Source: Paracoccus sp. UBA889
GTDB taxonomy: Bacteria; Pseudomonadota; Alphaproteobacteria; Rhodobacterales; Rhodobacteraceae
NCBI GenBank assembly: GCA_002294185.1
Contig: DBFD01000061.1
Span: 24,053 to 61,330, forward strand
Direction: 5' to 3'
Length of the DNA: 37,278 nt
Shown here: piece after piece, positions 1 to 8,646 of the stretch
Numbering within the stretch: position 1 is the stretch's first letter
How the letters are laid out: the number at the start of each line of letters is the position of its first letter
Program-made: the position numbers and the translations under genes
Notes under the pieces: model-generated
What the model saw: only the letters and a program-made list of their open reading frames with translations
What the model was told of the DNA's origin: nothing
Database searches by the model: none

Positions 1-117
1 CCCGAAATCGACGGCAACCTGTTCATCGACCAGGGGTTCGAGGCGCTGTCGCCCGGCGATATCGTCACCGTGACCGTGGACGAGGCCGGCGAATACGACC
101 TGTGGGGTCACATGTGA
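1..117 (+). CDS. rimO: Ribosomal protein S12 methylthiotransferase RimO, C-terminal end (partial)
   Basis: Only the last 38 codons are in the window; the gene enters from the left edge in frame 1 and stops with TGA at 115-117. The visible peptide contains [10 protein letters not shown] near its start and ends EYDLWGHM. This matches the end of the RimO TRAM domain, whose E. coli counterpart also has a PEIDG segment and a terminal EYDLWG. RimO is a radical-SAM Fe-S enzyme that methylthiolates a conserved aspartate of ribosomal protein S12, and the TRAM domain binds the substrate. The radical-SAM core lies outside the window. The stop codon overlaps the GTG start of the next gene, so this housekeeping gene and the restriction gene behind it are probably on one transcript. 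Confidence 0.9.
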   Translation, partial: PEIDGNLFIDQGFEALSPGDIVTVTVDEAGEYDLWGHM

Positions 118-725
118 GCCTGCGCAACCGGCTGCCCGCCTTCATCAGCGATCACTACGAGGTCCATGAATGGCGCCATGCCAGCGCGATCCTGGCCCAT
201 GATTTCCCCGACGAATGGCGCGATATCGTCGATGTCCTGACCGCGTTCCGGCTGCGACGCGAATGGATCGAAGTCGGCGGCGGCAACAAGTCGCGCGTCT
301 CGGCCTTCATCGACGGCGCGCTGGCGCGGCGCGGATGGTCCGAACGCCAGTTCCGGACCGGCATCGTCGTGGACGATTCGCTGACCGAAAGCCCCACGCA
401 CAAGGTGGACTGCTTCAAGAACGGCATCGGCCTGGAAATCGAATGGAACAACAAGGATCCGTTCTATGACCGTGATCTGAACAATTTCAGGCTGCTCTTC
501 GATCTGCGCGCGCTGAGCGTGGGCGTGATCGTCACCCGATCCGACGCGCTGCAACGAATCTTCAGGACTTTGGGACGAGGATCGTCCTATGGCGAATCGA
601 CGACGCATATGTCCAAGCTTCTGCCGCGGATTGAAGGTGGCGGCGGGGCCGGTTGTCCGCTATTGGTATTCGGGATCACCGAAGCACTATATGTAGAAGG
701 GCGAGGCGATGAACAGCGCGAGTGA
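114..725 (+). CDS. BglII/BstYI-family type II restriction endonuclease
   Basis: This 203-residue protein resembles the BglII/BstYI endonuclease family, which cuts AGATCT or RGATCY. The diagnostic stretch is the [17 protein letters not shown] segment followed by LSVGVIVTR. With the start used here, Asp99, Glu108 and Glu110 form the D-x8-E-x-(E/Q) spacing expected of the family's metal-binding active site. GTG at 114 is chosen because it overlaps the rimO stop (ATGTGA) and removes four residues of upstream extension; a GTG at 102 is also open. The last 17 bases overlap the methylase gene. Codons such as AGG, ATA and GTA near the 3' end are less GC-biased than those of the neighbours, which fits acquisition by transfer. 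The actual recognition site cannot be read from the sequence. No control protein gene is present. Confidence 0.85.
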   Translation: MSLRNRLPAFISDHYEVHEWRHASAILAHDFPDEWRDIVDVLTAFRLRREWIEVGGGNKSRVSAFIDGALARRGWSERQFRTGIVVDDSLTESPTHKVDCFKNGIGLEIEWNNKDPFYDRDLNNFRLLFDLRALSVGVIVTRSDALQRIFRTLGRGSSYGESTTHMSKLLPRIEGGGGAGCPLLVFGITEALYVEGRGDEQRE

Positions 726-1347
726 CGATCTTCTGGCGGCAGCCGGATCCACGCGTTTCGGCACCATCCTCGCCGATCCGCCCTGGCAGTTCCAGAACCG
801 CACCGGCAAGATGGCGCCAGAACACAAAAGGCTGTCGCGCTATCCGACCATGACGCTGGACGACATCTGCGATCTGCCGGTCGAGGCCATCGCAGCCGCG
901 CGCGCGCACCTGTATCTGTGGGTTCCGAACGCGCTGCTGCCCGAAGGGCTTCGGGTCATGGATCAATGGGGCTTCAGATACAAAAGCAACCTGATCTGGT
1001 ACAAGATCCGCAAGGATGGCGGCCCGGACCGTCGCGGGGTCGGCTTCTATTTCCGCAACGTGACCGAAATCCTGCTGTTCGGGGTGCGCGGCAAGGATGT
1101 GCGGACATTGGCGGCGGGCCGGTCGCAGGAAAATATCCTCGTCACCCAGAAGCGCGAGCACAGCCGCAAGCCCGACGAACAATACGGTCTGATCGAGGCG
1201 TGCAGCTGGGGCCCCCGGCTGGAAATGTTCGCACGCGGTCCGCGCGAGGGCTGGAATGTCTGGGGAAACCAGGCCCAGCAATACGAACCCGACTGGCCGA
1301 CCTATGCCAACCATTCGCAAAGCAACGTCGTGAAGCTGCGCGAATAG
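709..1347 (+). CDS. MT-A70 family adenine-N6 DNA methyltransferase
   Basis: This 212-residue protein carries the DPPW catalytic motif at residues 23-26, directly after a short beta strand. It also has the C-terminal block ending GWNVWGN typical of MT-A70-like bacterial methylases, which place the catalytic motif before the SAM-binding motif. It should transfer a methyl group from SAM to adenine N6 in DNA. Its position immediately behind and overlapping a restriction endonuclease gene makes it the likely protective partner, modifying the same site. The ATG at 709 lies inside the endonuclease gene and is preceded by a purine-rich stretch (GAAGGGCGAGGCG). Alternatively it could be an orphan regulatory methylase, but the pairing argues against that. 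Confidence 0.85.
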   Translation: MNSASDDLLAAAGSTRFGTILADPPWQFQNRTGKMAPEHKRLSRYPTMTLDDICDLPVEAIAAARAHLYLWVPNALLPEGLRVMDQWGFRYKSNLIWYKIRKDGGPDRRGVGFYFRNVTEILLFGVRGKDVRTLAAGRSQENILVTQKREHSRKPDEQYGLIEACSWGPRLEMFARGPREGWNVWGNQAQQYEPDWPTYANHSQSNVVKLRE

Positions 1348-1512
1348 GGGCTTTTGGGAACTGTCTTCTGGCCAGTCGGCATCTTCGGGATCCAGCGCTT
1401 CGATCCGCCGTCCCTGTGGCGGCGCCAGCCGGACGTGGCTTTGCCACCCCCGTGGCGCGGGACGCACCGCGCGCGCGCACCGACCCGCATCATCCGGCTG
1501 CCGATCACCGGT

Positions 1513-1540
1513 TTGACGTGCCGGTTCGGCGTCCTATCCT
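1513..1540 (+). promoter_or_regulatory. Candidate sigma-70 promoter for the sulfotransferase gene
   Basis: TTGACG at 1513-1518 and TATCCT at 1535-1540 are separated by 16 bp, a good housekeeping promoter match. A transcript starting near 1547 would have a leader of about 36 bases. The 235-base gap 1348-1582 holds nothing else recognisable apart from a small GTGGC/GCCAC hairpin around 1435-1446. Confidence 0.5.
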
Positions 1541-1582
1541 GCGCAGGCGGCCCAGAAGACCGATGACGCCGTTTTGCGGGGG

Positions 1583-2467
1583 ATGCCCTTGATTCAGACG
1601 ATGATCACCATCAGCCCGGCTTTCGACCCCGACGGCGCCCCGCGCAAGCCCGGCGCCCTGTGCATCGGTGCGCAGAAGGCGGGGACAAGCTGGCTGGCGC
1701 AGATGCTGGGCCAGCATCCGCAGGTCTGGATCCCGCCCTTCAAGGAGGTGCAGTATTTCAACCACCGCTTCATCCCCGGACACCGCCGCTGGATCGGCTG
1801 GCACTATCGCAACAAGCCGGCCGAGATCCGCGACCGCCATGCCAGACGCGACGTGCCGGTGCCACCGGAACTGGATGCCTATCTGGACGGGCTGACGGCT
1901 GGCCGGATGTTTCACAACCAATGGTACAAGCGCGTCTTCTTTCCCGCCCCCGCCCATGCCGTGCCGATGGATTTCACGCCCGAATATTCGACCCTGCCCG
2001 AAGACGGCGTGGATTTCGTGGCGGGCTTTCTGAAGAAGGCCAAGATCGTCTACCTGATCCGTCACCCGGTCGACCGCGCCATCTCGCAGCTTCGGATGAA
2101 TCTTCGGCGCGAAAGGCGCGTGCCCGCGACCAATTCAGACTGGCGGGCCGAGCTGGACAACCCCGTGCTGCTCGATCGCGGCGATTACGCGACCTATCTG
2201 CCGCGCTGGCGGGCGCGGTTTCCGCAGATGATGGTGATCCCCTTCGGCCGCATCGCGCGCGAGCCCGACCTGCTGATGGACGAGATCGAGGATTATCTGG
2301 GCATCGGCCCCTTCCCCTACATGAACCTGCGCCAGAAGGTCTTTGCCAATCCCGCGGGCCTGCAACCCCCGCCCGAGACGGTCGAGGCGCTGACCGAAAG
2401 GCTGGCTCCGCAGATCGACTTTCTCGCCCGCGAGATGGGCTCCGATTTCGTCGACCGGCTGCGCTGA
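1583..2467 (+). CDS. Sulfotransferase family protein
   Basis: This 294-residue protein is a PAPS-dependent sulfotransferase by motif. GAQKAGTSWL at residues 29-38 is the 5'-phosphosulfate loop, and RHPVDRAISQ at 160-169 is the 3'-phosphate binding segment with the conserved Arg and Ser. The PPFKEVQYF segment at about 51-59 and the DFTPEY segment at about 130-135 are typical of bacterial and heparan-type sulfotransferases. The family moves a sulfuryl group from PAPS to a hydroxyl or amine of a glycan or small molecule; the acceptor here is unknown, and a surface polysaccharide is a guess. Start choice is uncertain: ATG 1583 has a G-rich stretch just upstream, while TTG 1574 and ATG 1601 are alternatives. 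No glycosyltransferase or PAPS-synthesis gene lies nearby. Confidence 0.8.
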   Translation: MPLIQTMITISPAFDPDGAPRKPGALCIGAQKAGTSWLAQMLGQHPQVWIPPFKEVQYFNHRFIPGHRRWIGWHYRNKPAEIRDRHARRDVPVPPELDAYLDGLTAGRMFHNQWYKRVFFPAPAHAVPMDFTPEYSTLPEDGVDFVAGFLKKAKIVYLIRHPVDRAISQLRMNLRRERRVPATNSDWRAELDNPVLLDRGDYATYLPRWRARFPQMMVIPFGRIAREPDLLMDEIEDYLGIGPFPYMNLRQKVFANPAGLQPPPETVEALTERLAPQIDFLAREMGSDFVDRLR

Positions 2468-2469
2468 CC

Positions 2470-2498
2470 TTTTCGCCGCCCGCGCTTTGGCCTACATA
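2470..2498 (+). promoter_or_regulatory. Possible ettA promoter
   Basis: TTTTCG at 2470-2475 and TACATA at 2493-2498 are 17 bp apart, just ahead of ettA. The match is modest. A clear ribosome-binding site (CAGGAGA, about 2512-2518) follows. Confidence 0.3.
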
Positions 2499-2524
2499 GC
2501 CTGCAAAACCTTCAGGAGATTCCG

Positions 2525-4180
2525 ATGGCGTCCTATCAGTTCGTGTATCACATGGACGGCGTGTCCAAGACCTATGCCGGCGGCAAGAAGGTGTTCGAGA
2601 ACATCCGCCTGAACTTTCTGCCCGGCGTCAAGATCGGCGTGGTCGGCGTCAATGGCGCCGGCAAATCCACTCTGCTGCGCGTGATGGCCGGTCTGGACAA
2701 GGATTTCACCGGCGAGGCCTGGGCCGCGAAGGGCGCGACCGTGGGCTATCTGCCGCAGGAGCCGCAGCTTGACCCGGCGCTGAACGTGCGCGGCAATGTC
2801 ATGGAAGGTGTGAAGGCCAAGCAGCAGAAGCTGGATCGCTACAACGAACTGGCGATGAACTATTCCGACGAGACGGCCGAGGAAATGGCCGCGTTGCAGG
2901 ATCAGATCGACGCCGAGGACCTGTGGGATCTGGACAGCCAGATCGACGTCGCGATGGAGGCTTTGCGCTGCCCGCCCGACGATGCCGATGTCGAGACCCT
3001 GTCGGGCGGCGAACGGCGCCGCGTCGCGTTGTGCAAGCTGCTGCTGGAAGCACCGGACATGCTGCTTCTGGACGAGCCGACCAACCACCTGGACGCGGAA
3101 ACCATTGCCTGGCTGCAAAAGCACCTGATCGAATACAAGGGCACGATCCTGATCGTGACGCATGACCGCTATTTCCTCGACGACATCACCGGCTGGATCC
3201 TGGAACTGGATCGCGGCCGCGGCATCCCCTACGAGGGCAATTACTCGGCCTGGCTGGAACAGAAGGCCAAGCGGCTGGAACAGGAAGCGCGCGAGGACAA
3301 GTCCAAGCAGAAGGTTCTGGAACGCGAACTGGAATGGATTCGCGCCGGCGCCAAGGCCCGTCAGGCCAAGCAGAAGGCCCGGATCAACGCCTATAACGAG
3401 ATGGCCGGCCAGTCCGAACGCGAGAAACTGTCCCGCGCGCAGATCATCATCCCGAATGGCGAACGCCTGGGCAACAAGGTGATCGAGGTCGACGGCCTCA
3501 AGAAGGCCATGGGCGACAAGCTTTTGATCGAGGGGCTGGATTTCAGCCTTCCGCCCGGCGGCATCGTCGGCGTGATCGGCCCGAACGGCGCCGGCAAATC
3601 GACCCTGTTCCGGATGCTGACCGGGCAGGAACAGCCCGATGACGGCGAAATCACCTATGGCGACACGGTGCACCTGTCCTATGTCGATCAGTCCCGCGAC
3701 GCGCTGGAAGCCGGCAAGACCGTGTGGGAGGAAATTTCCGGCGGTGCCGAACAGATCGTTCTGGGCGACGCGCAGATGAACAGCCGCGCCTATTGCAGCG
3801 CCTTCAACTTCAAGGGCGGCGACCAGCAGAAGAAGGTCGGCCAGCTGTCGGGCGGGGAACGCAACCGCGTCCACATGGCCAAGCTGCTGAAATCGGGCGG
3901 CAACGTGCTGCTGCTGGACGAACCGACCAACGATCTGGACGTCGAGACGCTTCAGGCGCTGGAAGCCGCGTTGGAAGATTTTGCCGGCTGCGCGGTGATC
4001 ATCAGCCACGACCGCTTCTTCCTCGATCGCCTCTGCACCCATATCCTGGCCTTCGAGGGCGATGCCCATGTCGAATGGTTCGAAGGCAATTTCGAGGCCT
4101 ATGAACAGGACAAGGTGCGCAGGCTGGGACCGGACAGTATCGAGCCGAAGCGGGTGAAATACAAGAAGTTCACCCGCTAA
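2525..4180 (+). CDS. ettA: Energy-dependent translational throttle protein EttA (ABC-F)
   Basis: This is a 551-residue ABC-F protein with two ATPase domains and no membrane segments, almost the length of E. coli EttA (555). The first domain has Walker [10 protein letters not shown] at 41-49, signature LSGGERRR and Walker B ending DEPTNHLD. The second has [17 protein letters not shown] and DEPTNDLD. Between them lies a charged linker rich in Lys and Arg, and an arm-like insertion sits in the first domain. EttA binds the ribosomal E site and gates entry into the elongation cycle according to the ATP/ADP ratio. The ATG at 2525 has a good Shine-Dalgarno sequence 6-7 bases upstream. It is probably a single-gene unit, facing the leftward SoxR operon. 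Confidence 0.95.
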   Translation: MASYQFVYHMDGVSKTYAGGKKVFENIRLNFLPGVKIGVVGVNGAGKSTLLRVMAGLDKDFTGEAWAAKGATVGYLPQEPQLDPALNVRGNVMEGVKAKQQKLDRYNELAMNYSDETAEEMAALQDQIDAEDLWDLDSQIDVAMEALRCPPDDADVETLSGGERRRVALCKLLLEAPDMLLLDEPTNHLDAETIAWLQKHLIEYKGTILIVTHDRYFLDDITGWILELDRGRGIPYEGNYSAWLEQKAKRLEQEAREDKSKQKVLERELEWIRAGAKARQAKQKARINAYNEMAGQSEREKLSRAQIIIPNGERLGNKVIEVDGLKKAMGDKLLIEGLDFSLPPGGIVGVIGPNGAGKSTLFRMLTGQEQPDDGEITYGDTVHLSYVDQSRDALEAGKTVWEEISGGAEQIVLGDAQMNSRAYCSAFNFKGGDQQKKVGQLSGGERNRVHMAKLLKSGGNVLLLDEPTNDLDVETLQALEAALEDFAGCAVIISHDRFFLDRLCTHILAFEGDAHVEWFEGNFEAYEQDKVRRLGPDSIEPKRVKYKKFTR

Positions 4181-4238
4181 CCCGCCACGCTGGCCACCAA
4201 TCCGGCGGCCGGCCCGGATGCCGGTTCAGAAAACGCGG

Positions 4239-4264
4239 CCGCGCCCGACCGCAGGCGGGCGCGG
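4239..4264. terminator. GC-rich hairpin between convergent genes
   Basis: CCGCGCCCG (4239-4247) pairs perfectly with CGGGCGCGG (4256-4264) across an 8-base loop. It sits between the 3' ends of ettA and the leftward ABC permease gene and could terminate both, although neither side has a T-run. Confidence 0.4.
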
Positions 4265-4314
4265 ATGTGGCTGTGCCAGACATGTGGTCGGGCGGCCCGC
4301 CACCGCGCCGATGC

Positions 4315-5088
4315 CTATTCCCGCAGCCGCCAGCCGGTCGCGAAGATCCAGCGGATGATGGCAAAGCAGATCACCACCATGACCGCCACCGCGACCAGCG
4401 ACACGCCGACGGGCACATCGGCCAGCCCGAAGAAGGCCCAGCGAAAGCCCGAGATCAGGTAGAGAACCGGATTCAGCTTGGCCACCGCCTCCCAGAAGGG
4501 CGGCAGCATCGAGGCCGAATAGAAGGCGCCGCCCAAAAACACCAGGGGCGTGATGACCATCAGCGGGATCAGTTGCAACTGCTCGAACGACCGGGCCCAA
4601 AGCCCGATGATGAAGCCCAGCAACGAAAAGCCAAGCGCGGTCAGGAACAGGAAGGCCATCATCCAGAACGGATGCAGGATATGAACGCCCACGAAGAAGA
4701 AACTGGTCGCCAGGATCACCAGCGCGATCAGCATCGCCTTGACCGCGGCCGCGCCGACAAAACCCGCCGTCACCTCGATCCAGCCGACGGGCGAGACCAG
4801 ATATTCGTAGATCGTGCCCGAGAATTTCGGGAAATAGATCCCGAAACTGGCATTGCTGACCGATTGCTGAAGAATCGTCAGCATCATCAGGCCGGGCACG
4901 ATGAAGGCGCCGTAGGGCACGCCCTCGACCGACTGGATACGTCCGCCGATCGCCGCGCCGAAGACCACGAAATACAGCGTCGTCGAGATCACCGGCGACA
5001 GCATCGACTGCATGATGGTGCGGAAGAATCGCATCATCTCGTGATGGAAGATCGCCCAGATGCCGGGCCAGTTGACGGCCGGGCTCAT
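4315..5088 (-). CDS. ABC-2 type transporter permease
   Basis: This 257-residue integral membrane protein has about six hydrophobic segments. It has the ABC-2 permease layout of an N-terminal cytoplasmic helix, a first TM around residues 30-50 and the conserved region around [14 protein letters not shown] near 180-195. It forms the membrane channel for the ATPase encoded just upstream; their genes overlap by 4 bp (ATGA, 5085-5088), so the two are almost certainly translated together. The closest described type is the YadH/NodJ-like exporter group, whose substrates vary and are mostly unknown. It is the last gene of the SoxR-linked operon, which suggests export of a redox-active or toxic compound; that is an inference. 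Confidence 0.9.
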   Translation of the reverse strand: MSPAVNWPGIWAIFHHEMMRFFRTIMQSMLSPVISTTLYFVVFGAAIGGRIQSVEGVPYGAFIVPGLMMLTILQQSVSNASFGIYFPKFSGTIYEYLVSPVGWIEVTAGFVGAAAVKAMLIALVILATSFFFVGVHILHPFWMMAFLFLTALGFSLLGFIIGLWARSFEQLQLIPLMVITPLVFLGGAFYSASMLPPFWEAVAKLNPVLYLISGFRWAFFGLADVPVGVSLVAVAVMVVICFAIIRWIFATGWRLRE

Positions 5089-6029
5089 GCCGCGTCCTCC
5101 GCTTTCCTGTCCTCGTTGACCAGCGTCATGAACACCTCTTCAAGGCTGGATTGCCGGGTCGAGACATCGCGCACCGTCACGCCCTCGCCGGCCAGATCGC
5201 CCAGCAGGCGCGCAATGCCCGTGCGCTCGGCCCGCGTGTCGTAATCATAGCGGATCGCGCGCCCGTCTTCGGACAGAACCAGACCGCGATCCGCGACCGA
5301 TTTCGGAACCGCCGTCAGCGGCGCATCCAGTTCGATGGTCAGGGATTTCCTGCCGAACTCGCCCATCAGGTCGTCCTTGGGCTTCATCAGCAGCAATTCG
5401 CCCCGATTGATGACACCGATGCGGTCGGCCATCTCCTCGGCCTCTTCCAGATAATGCGTGGTCAGGATGATGGTCACGCCGTCGCGGCGCAGCCCTTCGA
5501 CGACCTGCCACATCTCGCGGCGCAGGGCCACATCGACCCCCGCCGTCGGTTCGTCCAGAAACAGCACCCTGGGCTGATGCGACAGCGCCTTGGCGATCAG
5601 CACCCGCCGCTTCATCCCGCCCGACAATTCGCGCGTCATCGCGGCGCGCTTGTCCCACAGGGCCAGCGACCGCAGCACCTGTTCCAGATAGGCATCGTCG
5701 GGCCCCGCGCCATACAGGCCGCGCGTGAATCGCACCGTGTTCCAGACCGTCTCGAACGGCTCCAGCGCGATTTCCTGCGGGACCAGCCCGATCAGCCGCC
5801 GCGCGGCGCGCCAATCGGTGCGGATGTCGTGGCCGCCGACGCGGACGGTGCCGCCCGTAGGCACGACCAGCCCGCAGATGATCGAGATCAGCGTCGTCTT
5901 GCCTGCCCCGTTCGGGCCCAGCAGGGCCACGATCTCGCCCTCGGCAATCTCCATGCTGACGCCTTGCAGCGCCGTGGTGCCGCTGCCGTATTGCTTCGAC
6001 AGATCGTCGATTTCGATGATATTCGTCAT
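5085..6029 (-). CDS. ABC transporter ATP-binding protein (YadG/CcmA-like)
   Basis: A 314-residue ATPase subunit. Walker A GPNGAGKT is at 38-45, signature LSGGMKRR and Walker [13 protein letters not shown] follow, then the switch histidine in [18 protein letters not shown]-terminal domain of about 90 residues follows the ATPase core, as in the DrrA/NodI/YadG exporters. The ATG at 6029 has GAGGG just upstream and removes an 18-residue, Arg-rich extension that does not resemble the family. It starts 25 bases after the MFS stop codon and overlaps the permease start by 4 bp. It powers the ABC-2 permease encoded next. Confidence 0.92.
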   Translation of the reverse strand: MTNIIEIDDLSKQYGSGTTALQGVSMEIAEGEIVALLGPNGAGKTTLISIICGLVVPTGGTVRVGGHDIRTDWRAARRLIGLVPQEIALEPFETVWNTVRFTRGLYGAGPDDAYLEQVLRSLALWDKRAAMTRELSGGMKRRVLIAKALSHQPRVLFLDEPTAGVDVALRREMWQVVEGLRRDGVTIILTTHYLEEAEEMADRIGVINRGELLLMKPKDDLMGEFGRKSLTIELDAPLTAVPKSVADRGLVLSEDGRAIRYDYDTRAERTGIARLLGDLAGEGVTVRDVSTRQSSLEEVFMTLVNEDRKAEDAA

Positions 6030-6054
6030 CCCTCGTTTCCTTGTCCTTCGGCCG

Positions 6055-7260
6055 TCAGTTCGCCCGCACCGGCCGGGCCGCACCGCCGCCCTGTCGCCGC
6101 AACGTGATGGTCAGCAGCACCGCCAGCGCGACAAAGGCGATCGCGCCCACGCGAAACGTGCCCGAATAGCCCAGATGGGCGACCAGCGGCTGAGATGCCA
6201 GAGGCGACAGGAACTGACCCAGAAAAATCGCCGCCGTCATCAGCCCCGAGATCAGCCCGCGATGCCGCGCGGGCGTCACGTTCAGCGCCGTGGTGATGAA
6301 GGTCGGCATGCAAAAGCCCAGCCCCGCGCCGATCAGCCCGGTCGAGATCATCTCGGCCGGCAGCGAATGTTCGGCCGTCAGCCCCGCAAATCCGGTCGCC
6401 AGCAACAGATACCCCGTCACCGGCGTCCCGATCCGCCCCAGCCGGGGCCGCACCAGCCCCGAGACGATCGAGGCTATGGCCGCGGCCAGCATCATCGCCC
6501 CCATCGCCGCCCCGGCGCTGGTCGGATCGGTCAGACCCATCGCGTTCAGCTGATAGGGCAGTTGCGTCGGGATCGCGTAGAAGATCACGAAGGTCAGCAT
6601 CGCCGCGCCCGCCATCACCGCGACCACGCCCTGCCAGCCCGGCTCGGCCCCGGTCAGATGCGGTCCGCTGACGGGTCTGCCATCGGCCGCGCGCGCCGGC
6701 TCGGGCAGGATCGCCGACAGGATCGGCAGCAGCAGCCCGGCCAGCCCGTAGATCGCAAAGGGCAGGCGCGCGTCCTGGGCGGCCAGCACGCCCGCCACGC
6801 TGACAAAGACCAGTCCGCCCAGATTGGTCGCGGCGATCTGATAGCCCATCAGCCGCCCACGCGCCGGACCTTCGAAATAATCGCCGACCAGCGCGGCCTG
6901 CGACGTCATGATCGACGCCACCCCCAGGCCCAGCACCAGGCGGCTGACCAGAATGGCCTCGATCGAATCCAGATACAGCCCTGCGGTTCCCGCCACGGTA
7001 TAGATCACCATGCCCACCAGCAGCGGCTTGCGCCGCCCCAGCCGGTCGGTAAGGCTGCCGGCGAAAGGCGCGACGATGGCGACCAGCAGCGAGGGCGCGG
7101 TGATCAGCAGACGGGTCAGCGTCGCGGCCCGGGGGTCGTCGGCAAAGCGCGCCTCGAGCCCCGGCAGCGAGGGGGTGATCGTGGCGTTGGACATGATGGT
7201 CAGCATCGCGGCCATCATCAGCCCCCATGCGCGGGGGTCCTTCAGAAGCCGGTCCATCAC
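6055..7260 (-). CDS. MFS transporter (drug/metabolite exporter type)
   Basis: This 401-residue protein has twelve predicted hydrophobic segments. The loop after TM2 reads GSLTDRLGRRKPLL (about residues 67-80), the major facilitator motif A. The central loop, near residues 185-205, is short and polar. The general resemblance is to the multidrug or arabinose-efflux-like branch of the MFS, which exports small molecules by proton antiport; the substrate is not predictable. The ATG at 7260 overlaps the stop of the FMN reductase gene by 4 bp, and a second ATG follows directly. It is the second gene of the leftward operon behind the SoxR-type promoter. Confidence 0.9.
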   Translation of the reverse strand: MMDRLLKDPRAWGLMMAAMLTIMSNATITPSLPGLEARFADDPRAATLTRLLITAPSLLVAIVAPFAGSLTDRLGRRKPLLVGMVIYTVAGTAGLYLDSIEAILVSRLVLGLGVASIMTSQAALVGDYFEGPARGRLMGYQIAATNLGGLVFVSVAGVLAAQDARLPFAIYGLAGLLLPILSAILPEPARAADGRPVSGPHLTGAEPGWQGVVAVMAGAAMLTFVIFYAIPTQLPYQLNAMGLTDPTSAGAAMGAMMLAAAIASIVSGLVRPRLGRIGTPVTGYLLLATGFAGLTAEHSLPAEMISTGLIGAGLGFCMPTFITTALNVTPARHRGLISGLMTAAIFLGQFLSPLASQPLVAHLGYSGTFRVGAIAFVALAVLLTITLRRQGGGAARPVRAN

Positions 7261-7838
7261 CCCTCCTCCGGATCATAGGGTCGTCCTTCGCGCGCCACGG
7301 CCAGCGCGTCGGCCCACCAGTCCAGCCGATGCGCGAAGACGGCCATCGCCGCCTCGACCGCCGCCGCGTCCTCGGGGTCGGCGATCCGCCCCGCTTCGTC
7401 GATCCTCCGCCAGGGCGAGACGAAACTGACCGTATCGCGCAGGGTCACGGTGTGCAGTTCGGCCAGGATGATGCGCAGCGCCTCGATCGCGCGCAGCCCG
7501 CCCGACATGCCGCCATAGCTGATCAGCCCCACGGGCCGTGCGAACCAGCCCGGCCCCGAGGAATCGATCAGCGTCTTCAGCGGCCCCGGCTCGGCGTGAT
7601 TGTATTCCGGCGTGACGATGACGAAACCGTCCAGCCCCTGCATCCGCTGGTGCAGGCTGCCGATCGCCGCCTTGTCGCCGATCTGCACCGGCAGCAGGCC
7701 GGGATCGGCCGGGTCGATCAGCCGCGTGGCAAAACCGTGCCGCTCAAGCTGGCCGGTGACCCAACGCGCGACGCGATCATTCACCCGACCCTCGCGGATC
7801 GAGCCCAGGATCACGCCGATGATCTTCTGTCGTCCCAT
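7257..7838 (-). CDS. NAD(P)H-dependent FMN reductase family protein
   Basis: A 193-residue flavodoxin-fold reductase. The N-terminal GSIREGRVNDRVARW segment (about residues 12-26) forms the FMN phosphate loop, and VTPEYNHAEPGPLKTLID (about 75-92) contains the hallmark PEYN-x8-K motif. Members reduce flavins, quinones, azo dyes or metals with NADPH. It is the first gene of the leftward operon; its start is about 34 bases from the -10 box of the SoxR-type promoter. A two-electron quinone or flavin reductase fits a response to redox-cycling compounds, together with the exporters encoded behind it. Confidence 0.9.
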   Translation of the reverse strand: MGRQKIIGVILGSIREGRVNDRVARWVTGQLERHGFATRLIDPADPGLLPVQIGDKAAIGSLHQRMQGLDGFVIVTPEYNHAEPGPLKTLIDSSGPGWFARPVGLISYGGMSGGLRAIEALRIILAELHTVTLRDTVSFVSPWRRIDEAGRIADPEDAAAVEAAMAVFAHRLDWWADALAVAREGRPYDPEEG

Positions 7839-7871
7839 GCCTGTTCCTTGCCATTTGCGTTGCAGGATGCG

Positions 7872-7902
7872 ACCCTAGCGCCTGAACCTTGGTTGAGGAC
7901 AA
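7872..7902 (-). promoter_or_regulatory. SoxR-type promoter and operator (19-bp spacer)
   Basis: Read leftward, TTGTCC (7902-7897) and TAGGGT (7877-7872) are separated by exactly 19 bp (7896-7878). This is the overlong spacer that MerR-family activators untwist. Centred in it is the 18-bp near-palindrome CCTCAACCAAGGTTCAGG (7898-7881), in which 14 of 18 bases obey the dyad. Its position relative to -35 and -10 is the same as that of the CCTCAAGTTAACTTGAGG box in the E. coli soxS promoter. It should drive the reductase-MFS-ABC operon under SoxR control, and because it ends 12 bases before the soxR ATG it may also autoregulate soxR. Confidence 0.8.
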
Positions 7903-7909
7903 GGACAAA

Positions 7910-8389
7910 ATGTCCCGCAAAATCAATTCGTCACAATCGTCTCTGCCGAACAGCCTTCCCGTCGGCGCGCTGTCCCGGCGCAGTGGAATCCCCGTCTCGG
8001 CGATCCGTTTCTATGAACGCGAGGGGCTTTTGACAGCCTCCCGCAACGCGATCGGCCATCGTCGCTATGGCCGCGCCAGCCTTCGGATCCTGGCGATCAT
8101 CAAGGCCGGTCAGCAGGCCGGGATCCCGCTGGCCGAAATCCGCACCGCTCTGGGTCCGGCCGTCAATGGCCTGCCGCTGGATCGCGACCGGTGGCGCCGG
8201 ATCTCCGAGGGCTGGCGCGCCGATCTGGACCGCCGCATCCACCTGTTGCAGAACGTCCGGGACCGGCTTTCCGACTGCATCGGCTGCGGCTGTCTGTCGC
8301 ACGAGTTGTGCGCCATGATCAACCCGGCCGACACCGCCGCCGACCGCGGCCCCGGAGCGCCCGGCCTTGCCGGCCCGGAGATTGCATGA
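7910..8389 (+). CDS. soxR: Redox-sensitive [2Fe-2S] transcriptional activator SoxR
   Basis: This 159-residue MerR-family regulator has a winged helix-turn-helix at about residues 15-60 (VGALSRRSGIPVSAIRFYEREGLL, then the wing ending RRY). A dimerisation helix follows at about 95-120, then the cluster CIGCGCLSHELC with cysteines 123, 126, 128 and 134. The C-x2-C-x-C-x5-C spacing is that of E. coli SoxR and identifies it among MerR proteins. Oxidation of the cluster by redox-active compounds turns SoxR into an activator. ATG 7910 is preceded by AAGGA; an in-frame TTG at 7889 would overlap the operator and is less likely. The C-terminal tail after residue 140 is poorly conserved and Pro/Ala/Gly-rich. 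Confidence 0.93.
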   Translation: MSRKINSSQSSLPNSLPVGALSRRSGIPVSAIRFYEREGLLTASRNAIGHRRYGRASLRILAIIKAGQQAGIPLAEIRTALGPAVNGLPLDRDRWRRISEGWRADLDRRIHLLQNVRDRLSDCIGCGCLSHELCAMINPADTAADRGPGAPGLAGPEIA

Positions 8390-8646
8390 CCCGATATAGG
8401 GCCGGCTGTCGCCGTGGCAAGGTCGGCATGGCGGCGTCCATCCCCTCGGTCCGGCCGGTCACGGCGATTGGCCCATTGCCGCGGCGGTGATGGGGGGCCG
8501 GTCTCCGGGGGTTCGGGCGCAGTCCCGATCCCCGGCGTCGCCGCGGCCCGCGTGGTGCATAGCCCGAGCCGCCCCGCTGCACCCGCTGCCCGTGCCCCGC
8601 ATCTGGCGGGATTTCCGGAATCAGCACCGCGCGTCCGTTGCGGGTC
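8390..8646. other. Intergenic region between convergent soxR and gabT
   Basis: These 257 bases between two convergent genes contain no reading frame with a ribosome-binding site or recognisable protein. They also contain no T-tailed hairpin. Nothing functional could be recognised. Confidence 0.5.

Noticed and set aside
2492-4069. A leftward 525-codon open frame opposite ettA
   Set aside because: It is the antisense of the EttA ATPase domains; repeated Ala/Gln/Asp-rich blocks mirror the two similar domains.
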